From Ancylobacter koreensis (GTDB taxonomy: Bacteria; Pseudomonadota; Alphaproteobacteria; Rhizobiales; Xanthobacteraceae): a DNA stretch of 64,000 nucleotides. A program made the position numbers and the translations under genes. The stretch is from assembly GCF_023016525.1 (NCBI RefSeq), contig NZ_JALKCG010000009.1, positions 59,023-123,022 on the forward strand, in the 5' to 3' direction. The notes below the pieces were generated by a model. It made no database searches and was not told the DNA's origin. It saw nothing but the letters and a program-made list of their open reading frames with translations. Below, in pieces: positions 19,449 through 27,713 of the stretch. Numbering within the stretch: the stretch's first letter is position 1; each line of letters opens with the position of its first letter.

Positions 19449-19490
19449 AATCGTTAATCCATAACGATTATCACCGCAATCGTAGATTGC
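19449..19490. promoter_or_regulatory. Two adjacent inverted repeats upstream of the 19417/18941 gene pair
   Basis: AATCGTT-N7-AACGATT (19449-19469) is followed by GCAATC-GTA-GATTGC (19476-19490). Both are perfect dyads in a short AT-rich patch just before the membrane-protein start. They could be operator sites or a regulated promoter. Confidence 0.5.
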
Positions 19491-19560
19491 GTATCGCGAC
19501 AACCTGAAACCCGCGCGGGAGCGCCGGCTTTGTTGGCATCGGGGAAGGTCTCGAAAGAAC

Positions 19561-20433
19561 TCAGGCGGCGGCGACGACCGAGGGCATGGCGAGCGCGGCG
19601 CGCAGCATGTCGGCGAGGCGCCGGGCTGCCGAGGAGGCGGCCGGCGCGAGGAACAGCGCGACCTCGATATCCGGCAGCGGCGGCAGCCCGTCCGCCGTGC
19701 CCAGCCGGCGCCATTCCGGCGGCGCGGCGCATTCCGGAAGCGCGGTGATGCACAGGCCGGTCTCGACCGCCGCGTGCACGCCTCCCTGCGAGGAGGAGGT
19801 GCAGGCGACGCGCCAGCTCAGCCCCGCCTTGTCGAGCGTGGCAGCGATGTGCGGGCGCACCCGGCAGCCGGTGGGGAACAGCGCCAACGGCAGGGGGGCG
19901 TTGCGCTCCGGCCGGTGGCCGCGCGCCGCGAGCCAGAGCAGCTTCTCGCGCTTGATCAGCTCGCCGGTGGGGCGCGAGAGGTCGCGAGTGAGCAGCGCGA
20001 CGTCGATATGGCCGCGCTCGACCTCCGGCTCGATGTTCTTCGAGAGGTCGGCACGGATGGAAATCTCGACGCGGGGATAGGCGGCGGCGAAGCGCGCGAT
20101 GGTCGGGGTGAAATAGGCGTCGACGTAATCGTCCGGCATGCCGACCCGCACGCTGCCTTCCGGTGTGCCGCCCTTCAGGTCGGCCAGCGCCTCGCTCTCA
20201 TAGGCGAGCAGCCGGCGCGCATGGGCGACGAGGCGCTCGCCGGTCTCGGTGAGCGAGATGCCGCGCCGCGAGCGCTCCAGCAGCCGGACGCCGAGATTGT
20301 CTTCAAGCTGGGCAATGCGCGCCGAGACCGCCGATTGCGTGCGTCCGACACGGTCGGCGGCGGCGGTGAAGCCGCCCGTGTCGACGATGGCGATCAGCAT
20401 GCCGAGGGATTCGGTGTCGAGATGACGCATCAC
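19561..20433 (-). CDS. LysR family transcriptional regulator
   Basis: A 290-residue regulator. The N-terminal HTH is typical: LGMLIAIVDTGGFTAAADRV, GRTQSAVSARIAQLEDNLGV and RLLERSRRGISLTETGERLV. The rest is the two-lobed effector domain (SVRVGMPDDYVDAYFTP, then VEISIRADLSKNIEPEVERG). It is transcribed away from a DMT/EamA exporter gene, the usual layout for a LysR regulator and its target, and a dyad is present between them. Confidence 0.93.
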   Translation of the reverse strand: MMRHLDTESLGMLIAIVDTGGFTAAADRVGRTQSAVSARIAQLEDNLGVRLLERSRRGISLTETGERLVAHARRLLAYESEALADLKGGTPEGSVRVGMPDDYVDAYFTPTIARFAAAYPRVEISIRADLSKNIEPEVERGHIDVALLTRDLSRPTGELIKREKLLWLAARGHRPERNAPLPLALFPTGCRVRPHIAATLDKAGLSWRVACTSSSQGGVHAAVETGLCITALPECAAPPEWRRLGTADGLPPLPDIEVALFLAPAASSAARRLADMLRAALAMPSVVAAA

Positions 20434-20483
20434 GGCCTCCGGTCCGTTGGGCGGGGGATCGCGGCGCCCGTCGCGCCGGCTTC

Positions 20484-20506
20484 TTCATATCAGAATTGTC
20501 AATGAA
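20484..20506. promoter_or_regulatory. Dyad in the LysR/EamA divergent promoter region
   Basis: TTCAT-N13-ATGAA is centred in an AT-rich patch between the LysR gene and the EamA gene. It includes T-N11-A type spacing, as expected of a LysR box, but the match is not unique. Confidence 0.4.
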
Positions 20507-20648
20507 ACGACAAAATAAATTCGCTTTCGCGATTTCAGATGCGGGAGTAGACACTCACCAGAATGGGCACCGGGTGCGGATGCGCGCAAGCACGCACCGG
20601 CGGCTCATTCCTCCCAGACGTCACACTTCGTTTCTGTCGAGCCCGGCA

Positions 20649-21653
20649 ATGTCCCCGCCTCCCGCCGCCCTGACGGCCCCCGCGCATGCGGTCCTTCCCG
20701 ATTCCCGCCCTGTGGTGAATGCCGAGGCGCAGCGCCGCCGGCAGGCCTTCTTCGCCGTGGTGCTGGCGGCGATGTGCATCGGCTTCTCGCCGATCCTGGT
20801 GCGGGTCGCCGATGCCGGGCCGGCGGCGATCGGCTTCTGGCGGCTGTTCTTCGCGCTCGGCCCGACCGCGCTGTGGGCCTTTGCCGAGCATCGCTCGGCG
20901 CGGCGCCAGGCGAGCCCCGCCCGTCCCGCGCCCCGGCTCACGGCGCGCCAGTTCCTGCTGGCGGCGCTGGCGGGCCTGTTCTTCGGCGCCGATCTCATCG
21001 TCTTCCACACCGGGCTCGCTCATACCAGCACGGCGAATGCGGTGCTGCTCGGCAATCTCGCCGTGGTGTTCGTCTTCGTGTTCGGCTGGCTGATCCTGCG
21101 CGAACGCCCGACGCGTGGGCTGATGATCGCGCTGGCCATGGCGCTCTCGGGCACGGTGCTCATCATCGCCAGCAGCGCCTTCCAGACCCGTGGCGCCGGC
21201 GTGCACCCGGTGGGAGTGCTCGGCGACCTGCTCTGTGTCGCTGCGGCGCTTTTCTACGCCGGCTACATGCTGACGACGCGCGCCGTGCGCCGCGCGGCGA
21301 CCACCAAGGCGGTGCCGCTGGGCGGCGGCATGGCCTCGTTCATCGCTGCCTGCACCGGCGCCGTGCTGTGCCTCGGCTGGGCGGTGGCGAGCGGCGAGAC
21401 GCTGGTGCCGCAGAGCCTGAAGGGGCTGCTGGCAGTGATCGGCCTCGGGCTGATCGCCCAGGCGGCCGGGCAGGGGCTCGCCACCTTCGCGCTGGGCCGT
21501 CTGCCGGCCGGGCTGATCTCGGTGGTGCTGCTGCTGCAGATCGTCGTCGGCGTGACGTTGGCGGCGCTGCTGTTCGGCGAGATTCCCTCGCTCGCCGTGC
21601 TTGTCGGCGGGCTGCTGGTGGTGGCCGGCGTCGCCACCGCCCGTCCGAACTGA
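20649..21653 (+). CDS. DMT superfamily (EamA) transporter
   Basis: A 334-residue membrane protein with ten predicted helices in two EamA repeats. Repeat one starts AFFAVVLAAMCIGFSPILVR with FWRLFFALGPTALW; repeat two includes GVLGDLLCVAAALFYAGYML. Members export amino acids, nucleobases or drugs. The ATG at 20649 is preferred because it precedes a short soluble leader and the first helix, and the upstream part of the frame crosses the AT-rich promoter. The divergent LysR regulator probably controls it. Confidence 0.9.
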   Translation: MSPPPAALTAPAHAVLPDSRPVVNAEAQRRRQAFFAVVLAAMCIGFSPILVRVADAGPAAIGFWRLFFALGPTALWAFAEHRSARRQASPARPAPRLTARQFLLAALAGLFFGADLIVFHTGLAHTSTANAVLLGNLAVVFVFVFGWLILRERPTRGLMIALAMALSGTVLIIASSAFQTRGAGVHPVGVLGDLLCVAAALFYAGYMLTTRAVRRAATTKAVPLGGGMASFIAACTGAVLCLGWAVASGETLVPQSLKGLLAVIGLGLIAQAAGQGLATFALGRLPAGLISVVLLLQIVVGVTLAALLFGEIPSLAVLVGGLLVVAGVATARPN

Positions 21654-21740
21654 ACGCGAGGTGGGCGTGGCGTCGCTCTCGCCTCTTGCGGAGGCGGAGC
21701 GGCGGGTCTACCTGCGTCTGACAGCTTTGAGGAGCCCCAG

Positions 21741-22079
21741 ATGCAGCCCAATCCCTTCGGCGGCGTGATCGAAAATCTCTCGGTGGAGGAAGTGAAGGCC
21801 GGGCTCGACGCCGGGACCATCCTTCTGGTGGACGTGCGCGAGCCGAACGAGACGGCCGCCGAGAGCATTCCCGGCGCGGTCGAGTTCCCGCTTTCGGCCT
21901 TTGACGCCCATGCGCTGCCCGATCCCGGCGAGAAGACGCTGGTGTTTTCCTGCCGCTCCGGCCAGCGCTCGCAGAAGGCCGCCGCCGCCGCGCAGGCCGC
22001 GGGCGTCGACTTGCATCGACACATGGCTGGCGGCATCCTTGCCTGGAAGGAAGCGGGGTTTCCGACCGAGAAGGGCTGA
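21741..22079 (+). CDS. Rhodanese-like domain protein
   Basis: A single-domain sulfurtransferase of 112 residues. The CH2A motif VDVREPNE is present, and the active-site loop is VFSCRSGQRSQKAA, so the nucleophile Cys is intact. The C-terminal GGILAWKEAGFP is typical. It would carry a persulfide from thiosulfate or another donor. Its stop shares one base with the start of the next gene (TGATG), so the two are translationally coupled. Confidence 0.95.
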   Translation: MQPNPFGGVIENLSVEEVKAGLDAGTILLVDVREPNETAAESIPGAVEFPLSAFDAHALPDPGEKTLVFSCRSGQRSQKAAAAAQAAGVDLHRHMAGGILAWKEAGFPTEKG

Positions 22080-23200
22080 TGGGCAACAACCGCGGATTTC
22101 GTCTTTTTCACAGACTGCGAAAGGCCCGGTTGTCCCTGCGTTCGCCGCAAGTGCGCGAGCGACGTCTCATCGTCCACATAGGCGGTCCGAAATGCGGCAG
22201 TTCGGCCATCCAGAGCATGCTGCTGGCCAACAACGCGGCGCTGGTGGCGCGCGGCATGCTGGTGGCGTCGGATACGCTGGATGCCGACAGCCTCGTGACA
22301 TTCGGCCAGGTCGGTTATTTCTCGCAGCTTCTCGATCATCCTGATCCTGTCGGTGAGCTTACGCGCCGCTTTCGCGAACTGGCGGTCGTCATGGACGATC
22401 GCCAGGCGCACACGCTTATCATCACCGCCGAAAACCTTCTCGCTCCGGGCGGGCTCGCCTCCCCGGTGATACAGTCCGCCCGGACGGCCGGTTTCGCGCC
22501 GGAGGTGGTGGCGTATATCCGCCGGCCTGACGAACAGCTTATCGCTGGCTGGCAGCAATGGGGGATCAAGCTCTTCGATTCACCTCGTGCCTACTGGGCT
22601 GCGATTGCAAGCAATCCGAGCAGGATGGAACTGCTGGGAGCCTGGGAGCAGCAGGTGGGTATCGAGCGGCTGAAGGTCTTTCCCTTCCGCCGCGATCTCT
22701 TCCCCGAAAGCGACGTGGTACTTCATTTCCTGGCGACGATCGGGGTGGATCTTCCCGAGATGGTTCGGGGGCCTCCGGTCAACATAAGCTGCAACGAGCA
22801 TCTCAGCGATCTTCTCAATCGCTCGCGCGACCTCTTCTGCGGGCGTGACGAGAACGACGTGCTAGGCCATCTGGCGCACGTTATCGGTCCGACCGCGTTC
22901 AAATCGGGCCCCGGCTCGTACTTCATGAGCCTCGCCGAGCGCCACGCCGTGGTCGAACGTTGCCGTGAACACGATGAGGCGCTGAAGGCGCGCTACCTGC
23001 CGCAGTTCGGCGCGGAACCCCTGTTTCCGCCGGTGTCTCCCGATCAGGTGGTGGAGTGCTCGGACATCGAGAAGCTGCGTGCGGAAAATGCACTGCTGCT
23101 GCGGGCTATCTATTCTCTCAGCCGGCGTGTGACAGAGCTGGAAGGTGCCCGCACCCGCAAGACGACGCTCGGGCTTGGGGGAAGGTTCTGGCGTTCCTAA
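22079..23200 (+). CDS. Sulfotransferase-like P-loop protein
   Basis: A 373-residue protein I cannot assign firmly. Near the N-terminus IVHIGGPKCGSSAIQSMLLA has the form of the 5'-phosphosulfate-binding loop of PAPS sulfotransferases (hxGxPKxGSS). EVVAYIRRPDEQLIAGWQQW matches the 3'-phosphate-binding region with its Arg-x-Pro. The last 45 residues look like a coiled coil (IEKLRAENALLLRAIYSL). Codon use is a little less GC-biased than in its neighbours. The gene is coupled to the rhodanese gene upstream, and its stop codon overlaps that of the convergent aminotransferase gene. It could modify a surface polysaccharide or lipid (inference). Confidence 0.6.
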   Translation: MGNNRGFRLFHRLRKARLSLRSPQVRERRLIVHIGGPKCGSSAIQSMLLANNAALVARGMLVASDTLDADSLVTFGQVGYFSQLLDHPDPVGELTRRFRELAVVMDDRQAHTLIITAENLLAPGGLASPVIQSARTAGFAPEVVAYIRRPDEQLIAGWQQWGIKLFDSPRAYWAAIASNPSRMELLGAWEQQVGIERLKVFPFRRDLFPESDVVLHFLATIGVDLPEMVRGPPVNISCNEHLSDLLNRSRDLFCGRDENDVLGHLAHVIGPTAFKSGPGSYFMSLAERHAVVERCREHDEALKARYLPQFGAEPLFPPVSPDQVVECSDIEKLRAENALLLRAIYSLSRRVTELEGARTRKTTLGLGGRFWRS

Positions 23201-24576
23201 CCGGCCAGCCGGCGCACCACGTCGCGCGTCGCCTCGATCAGCCGCTCGACCTGGTCCTCGCCCGTCGCCGGGGAGGCCAGCATCATGTCGTGGAAGGGCG
23301 AGATCAGCACGCCGCGCACCAGCAGCGCGAGATGGATCGCCGCTTCAAGAGCGGGGTAATGCGCGCCCTTTGCCTGCCGTCCGTCGGTGAGGGGGGCGGG
23401 CGCGCGCACCACTTCCACCCGCGCGCCGCAGCGGGCGACATGCCAGGGAAGGCCGGCCGAGGCGAGCACCTGCGACAGTCCTGCCTCCATGCGGTCGGCG
23501 AGCCGGTTCATATGGGCATAGGCGTCCTCGGTGGCGACCTTCTCCAGCGTCGCGCGTAGCGCCGCGAGTTGGAGCGGGCTGCCCGACAGCGTCGTACCGA
23601 GACCCGAATGGCCGTCCGGCCGGTTGCGGCGCGCGGCGCCGAAGCGTGCGGCGGCTTCCTCGCTCATGCCCCACACGGCGGCCGGCACGCCGCCGGCGAT
23701 GGCCTTGCCGACGACGAAGATGTCGGGATGCAGCCCGAAGGCGCCGGTATAGCCGCCCGGCCCGGTGGACAGCGTGTGGGTCTCGTCGATCAGCAGCAGC
23801 GTGCCGTGCCGCCGGGTGATCTCGCGCAGCCCCTCGTGGAAGCCGGGCTGCGGCAGCACCATGGCGCAGTTGGTCATCACCGGCTCGGCGATGGCGCAGG
23901 CGACGGTGTTGTCGGCCAGCGCGGTCTCCACCGCGTCGAGGTCGTTGAACGGCACGACCCGCGTCAGCACGGTGAGGTCGCGCGGCTCGCCGATCAGCGC
24001 CGGCCGGTTGCGCACCCGCCCGTCCGGGCCGATCTCGACGAACACCTCGTCCACCGCGCCATGATAGGCGCCGTCGAAGACGAGGATGCGCGGGCGCCCG
24101 GTGGCGGCGCGGGCGGCGCGCAGGGCGAAGCGGTTGGCGTCGGTGGCGGTGGTGGCGATTTGCCAGAAGGGCAGGCCGAAGCGGGCGGCGAGCAGATCGC
24201 CGACAGCGGCGGCATCCGGGCTCGGCAGCATGGTGGCGAGGCCCCGGCGAGCCTGCGCGATCAGCGCCTCGGCAACTGGGGCGGGGCCGTGACCGAACAG
24301 CGAGGCGGTGTCGCCGAGGCAGAAATCGTCATAGCCGTGGCCGTCCGCATCGACGAGCCGGGCGCCCTGCGCCTCGCGGATGACGAGCGGCACCGGCGTC
24401 GACCAGTCGACCATCCAGTGCATGGGCACGCCGTCGAGCAGATGGGCGGCGGCCTCGGCGGCGGCGCGCGTGTTCGGGCGCGTGCCGAGATAAAGCGCTT
24501 CCGCCTCCGCGCGCAGGGCGGCGGTGCGCGCCGGGCTCACGCCCGGACCTTCGGCAAACGACGTCACGGCATTCAT
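23197..24576 (-). CDS. Class III PLP-dependent aminotransferase (GSA-aminotransferase-like)
   Basis: A 459-residue PLP enzyme. The PLP-lysine is in IFVVGKAIAGGVPAAVWG, and the cofactor Asp in TLLLIDETHTLSTGPGGYTG. The ATTATDANRFALRAARA segment replaces the SSGTEA phosphate loop of glutamate-1-semialdehyde aminomutase, which marks it as a divergent subgroup with unknown substrate. The ATG at 24576 is preferred over 24609. It follows another class III aminotransferase on the same strand after a 93-bp gap, so a role in polyamine or amino acid breakdown is likely (inference). Confidence 0.85.
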   Translation of the reverse strand: MNAVTSFAEGPGVSPARTAALRAEAEALYLGTRPNTRAAAEAAAHLLDGVPMHWMVDWSTPVPLVIREAQGARLVDADGHGYDDFCLGDTASLFGHGPAPVAEALIAQARRGLATMLPSPDAAAVGDLLAARFGLPFWQIATTATDANRFALRAARAATGRPRILVFDGAYHGAVDEVFVEIGPDGRVRNRPALIGEPRDLTVLTRVVPFNDLDAVETALADNTVACAIAEPVMTNCAMVLPQPGFHEGLREITRRHGTLLLIDETHTLSTGPGGYTGAFGLHPDIFVVGKAIAGGVPAAVWGMSEEAAARFGAARRNRPDGHSGLGTTLSGSPLQLAALRATLEKVATEDAYAHMNRLADRMEAGLSQVLASAGLPWHVARCGARVEVVRAPAPLTDGRQAKGAHYPALEAAIHLALLVRGVLISPFHDMMLASPATGEDQVERLIEATRDVVRRLAG

Positions 24577-24669
24577 CGCGGCCCGCCCGTCCTGCTGGCG
24601 TCGCCCCATCTAAGCACGATTTCGCGGCGCGCGCCGCAATCCGCCGCGAAAGGGCGGGGCCGTGCCGGC

Positions 24670-26049
24670 TCAGTGCACCCAGCCCCAGCGCTTGAGCTCG
24701 GCATAGGTCTCGTCGAGCGTCTTGCGGGCGCGGGCCACCAGCTCGTCGATCTCGCCGTGCGAGATGACCAGCGGCGGCGCGATGATGAGGCGGTCGCGCA
24801 CCGCGCGCATCACGAGGTTGTTCCTGAACGAGAAGTCGCGCGCCAGCGTGCCGACCTTGCCGACATCGGGGAACTTGGTGCGACCGGTCTTGTCCGGCGT
24901 CAGCTCCAGCGCGCCGACGAGCCCGACCATCGGCGCCTCGCCGACGAGGGGGTGCTCGGCGAGCGTCGACCACTGCGCCTTGAGATAGGGGCCGGCATCG
25001 TTGGCGACGCGCTCCACCAGCTTCTCGCGCACCATGATGTCGAGATTGGCGAGCGCCGCCGCGCAGGCGGCGGGATGGCCGGAATAGGTGTAGCCGTGGT
25101 TGAAGTCGCCGCCTTCCAGCAGCACCTCGGCCACCCGGTCGGCGACCATGACGCCGCCGAGCGGCATGTAGCCCGAGGTGATGCCCTTGGCCATGACGAG
25201 GATGTCCGGCTGGGTGCCGAAGGTCTCGCAGCCGAACCAGTTGCCGGTGCGCCCGAAGCCGCAGATCACCTCGTCGGAGATGAAAAGGATGTCGCGCTCG
25301 CGGCAGATGCGGGCGATCTCCGGCCAGTAGCTCGCGGGCGGGATGATGACGCCGCCGGCGCCCTGGATGGGCTCGGCGATGAAGGCGGCGATGCGGTCCT
25401 CGCCCATGGCGTCGATGGTGGATTCCAGCGCGCGGGCGGTGCGCAGGCCGAATTCCTCCGGCGTCTCGCCCTGGCGCGCCTCGCCCCACCAATAGGGCTG
25501 GGCGATGTGCACGATGTCGGGAATGACCGCGCTCTGCCCGTGCATCGGCGCCATGCCGCCCAGGCTTCCGGCGGCGACGGTGGAGCCGTGATAGGCGTTG
25601 CGACGGGAGATGATGATCTTCTTCTCCGGCTTTTCCTTGATCTGGAAATAGCGGCGGACGAGCTTGATCACCGTGTCGTTGGATTCCGAGCCCGAGCCGG
25701 TGAAGAACACCTTGTTGAACTGCGGCGGGGTCAGCTCGGCGAGCTTGGCCGCCAGCTCGATGGCCGGCCTGTGCGTGGTCTTGAAGAAGGTGTTGTAGTA
25801 GGGCAGCTCGCGTAGCTGCGCGGCGACCGCCTCGACGATCTCCTCGCGCCCGTAGCCGACATTCACGCACCACAGGCCCGACATGCCGTCGAGGATGCGG
25901 TTGCCCTCCGAGTCCGTCAGCCACACGCCCTCGGCCTTCACGATGATGCGCGAGCCCTCGGCATTCAGCGATTTCATGTCGCTGAACGGGTGCAGATGGT
26001 GGGCGGCGTCCAGCGCGCGCAGCTCGGCGGTCGAGGAGGGAAGCGGCAT
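24670..26049 (-). CDS. Class III aminotransferase, putrescine/polyamine-pyruvate type
   Basis: A 459-residue PLP enzyme closely resembling the SpuC-type putrescine:pyruvate aminotransferases: HLHPFSDMKSLNAEGSRII at the N-terminus, FFTGSGSESNDTVIKLVRRY phosphate loop, NAYHGSTVAAGSLGG, LFISDEVICGFGRTGNWFG and the PLP-lysine in ILVMAKGITSGYMPLGG. The start at 26049 is where homology begins. It is divergent from a glutamine synthetase-like gene and a polyamine-binding protein gene; the shared region holds a perfect palindrome. Together they form a putrescine uptake and breakdown module. Confidence 0.9.
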   Translation of the reverse strand: MPLPSSTAELRALDAAHHLHPFSDMKSLNAEGSRIIVKAEGVWLTDSEGNRILDGMSGLWCVNVGYGREEIVEAVAAQLRELPYYNTFFKTTHRPAIELAAKLAELTPPQFNKVFFTGSGSESNDTVIKLVRRYFQIKEKPEKKIIISRRNAYHGSTVAAGSLGGMAPMHGQSAVIPDIVHIAQPYWWGEARQGETPEEFGLRTARALESTIDAMGEDRIAAFIAEPIQGAGGVIIPPASYWPEIARICRERDILFISDEVICGFGRTGNWFGCETFGTQPDILVMAKGITSGYMPLGGVMVADRVAEVLLEGGDFNHGYTYSGHPAACAAALANLDIMVREKLVERVANDAGPYLKAQWSTLAEHPLVGEAPMVGLVGALELTPDKTGRTKFPDVGKVGTLARDFSFRNNLVMRAVRDRLIIAPPLVISHGEIDELVARARKTLDETYAELKRWGWVH

Positions 26050-26092
26050 GATGCTCTCGCGCAAAAGGGAGGGGCCGGGTCGGTCGGCGCAG

Positions 26093-26106
26093 AATGTGAT
26101 CACATT
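26093..26106. promoter_or_regulatory. 14-bp perfect palindrome in the divergent polyamine promoter region
   Basis: AATGTGATCACATT lies 43 bp upstream of the aminotransferase start and about 100 bp from the divergent GS-like start, in the one AT-rich patch of the gap. A TTGACC hexamer is at 26151 on the plus strand. The dyad resembles operators of GntR-type regulators and the outer half-sites of CRP-type sites. It probably controls both directions. Confidence 0.6.
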
Positions 26107-26207
26107 TTTACGTGCGTCAAGCCGTTCCGCATGGCACAAGAGCACCGGCTTGACCGCTCCCCTGCGGCCATGACCAAATCGACGTGACGAGTTTACCCAG
26201 GTGGATC

Positions 26208-27617
26208 ATGCCATTGCCCGATGCCGTGGAAGACGCCACGGCCGCCGCGAGCGAAGCCGATAATCACACCGACGCGTTCGGCGCCTATGTCGCCGCCCAT
26301 GGCGCGCCGGAAATCGTCGAGGTCCTGCTGCCCGACACGCATGGCGTGCTCAGGGGCAAATGGATCCCCGGCGCAGCGGGCGGCAAGATCTGGGGCGACG
26401 GCGTCGCCATTCCGCTTTCCATCTTCGGCCTCGACATCTGGGGCCGCGAGGTGGAGGAGACCGGCATCCACATCGAGACCGGCGACCGCGACGGCATCTG
26501 CCGCCCCGTGCCGGGCACGCTGACGCCGGTGCCGTGGTCGCCGCGCCCGGCGGCGCAGGTCATGCTCTCCATGTATGAGCCGGATTTGCGCGGCGGCGAG
26601 CGTCCCTGGGAGCTCGACCCGCGCCACAAGCTCGCCCATCAGGTGGAGCGCCTCGCCGCGCTCGGTCTTTACCCCTGCGTCGCCTTCGAGCTCGAATTCT
26701 ATCTGCTGAAGACCACTGCGGGCGCCGGCGGCGTGCCAGAGCCGGTGTTCCCCGCCTCGTCCAACGGGCCGGCGCGGCAGAACATGTATTCCATGTCCGA
26801 CCTCGACGCCTTCGCGCCGCTGCTGCACGACATTCGCGAGGCCGCGCGCATCCAGGGCCTGCCGGCCGATACGGTGATCTCGGAGGCCGCGCCCGGACAG
26901 TACGAAGTCAACCTCTATCACCGCCGCGATCCGATGGCGGCGGCCGACGACGCCATATTGCTGCGCCGGCTGATCGACGGCGTGGCGCGCAAGCACGGCG
27001 TGCGGGCGAGCTTCATGGCCAAGCCCTTCCTCGATTTCGCCGGCTCGGGGATGCACGTCCATGTGAGCCTGACGGATGGCGAGGGCGGCAATGCCTTCGG
27101 CGCCGGGGAGGCGGGTGAGCGCCTGCTGCGCAGCGCCGCCGCCGGGCTGCTCGCCACCATGGCGGACACCGCCGTGCTCTATGTGCCGAGCTACAACGGC
27201 TTCCGCCGGCTGGTGCCGGGCAGCTACGCGCCGACCAGCATCTCCTGGGGCTATGACAACCGCGCGGTGGCGGTGCGCGTGCCGAACGGCCCATCCAAGG
27301 CGCGCCGTCTGGAGCACCGCATCGCCGGCGCCGACGCCCACCCCCATCTCGTGCTGGCGGCCATACTCGCCGGCATGCTGGAGGGCATCGAGCGCGGTCT
27401 GGAGCCGCCGCCTCCGCTCACCGGCAACGCCTATGAGCAGGAAGCTCCGCATCTGAGCTACGACATGGGCGAGGCGATCCGCGATTTCGCGCGCTCGGAT
27501 TTCGTTTCGCGCGCCTTCGGCGCCGAATACCAGCGCGTCTTCGCCATCATGAAGGAAGCCGAGCTCGCCGCCTTCGAGCGCCGCATCAACCCGCTCGAGT
27601 ACGAGACCTATTTGTGA
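26208..27617 (+). CDS. Glutamine synthetase family protein, gamma-glutamylputrescine synthetase-like
   Basis: A 469-residue ATP-dependent ligase of the GS fold. Visible elements are VLLPDTHGVLRGKWIPG (N-terminal domain), CVAFELEFYLLK with the metal Glu, ISEAAPGQYEVNL, GSGMHVHVSL with the metal His, and VPSYNGFRRLVPGSYAP, the changed form of the GS NxYKR loop. These features and the neighbours fit the PuuA group, which joins glutamate to putrescine; true GlnA has a different C-terminus. The ATG at 26208 has an AGGTGG ribosome site; a GTG at 26184 is less likely. A PotF-like binding protein follows after 96 bp. Confidence 0.88.
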   Translation: MPLPDAVEDATAAASEADNHTDAFGAYVAAHGAPEIVEVLLPDTHGVLRGKWIPGAAGGKIWGDGVAIPLSIFGLDIWGREVEETGIHIETGDRDGICRPVPGTLTPVPWSPRPAAQVMLSMYEPDLRGGERPWELDPRHKLAHQVERLAALGLYPCVAFELEFYLLKTTAGAGGVPEPVFPASSNGPARQNMYSMSDLDAFAPLLHDIREAARIQGLPADTVISEAAPGQYEVNLYHRRDPMAAADDAILLRRLIDGVARKHGVRASFMAKPFLDFAGSGMHVHVSLTDGEGGNAFGAGEAGERLLRSAAAGLLATMADTAVLYVPSYNGFRRLVPGSYAPTSISWGYDNRAVAVRVPNGPSKARRLEHRIAGADAHPHLVLAAILAGMLEGIERGLEPPPPLTGNAYEQEAPHLSYDMGEAIRDFARSDFVSRAFGAEYQRVFAIMKEAELAAFERRINPLEYETYL

Positions 27618-27713
27618 GCAAGGTCATGACTTGAGCACCGGGCGACGAGGCTCTAGCCTTGGCGTCAGGGTGTAGCTCACCGCACTCGCAACCCACTTCC
27701 CGAGGAGAATAGG

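Noticed and set aside
23569..25815. A 748-codon plus-strand frame across the two aminotransferase genes
   Set aside because: Both aminotransferases show PLP sites on the minus strand; the long plus frame is a composition artefact.
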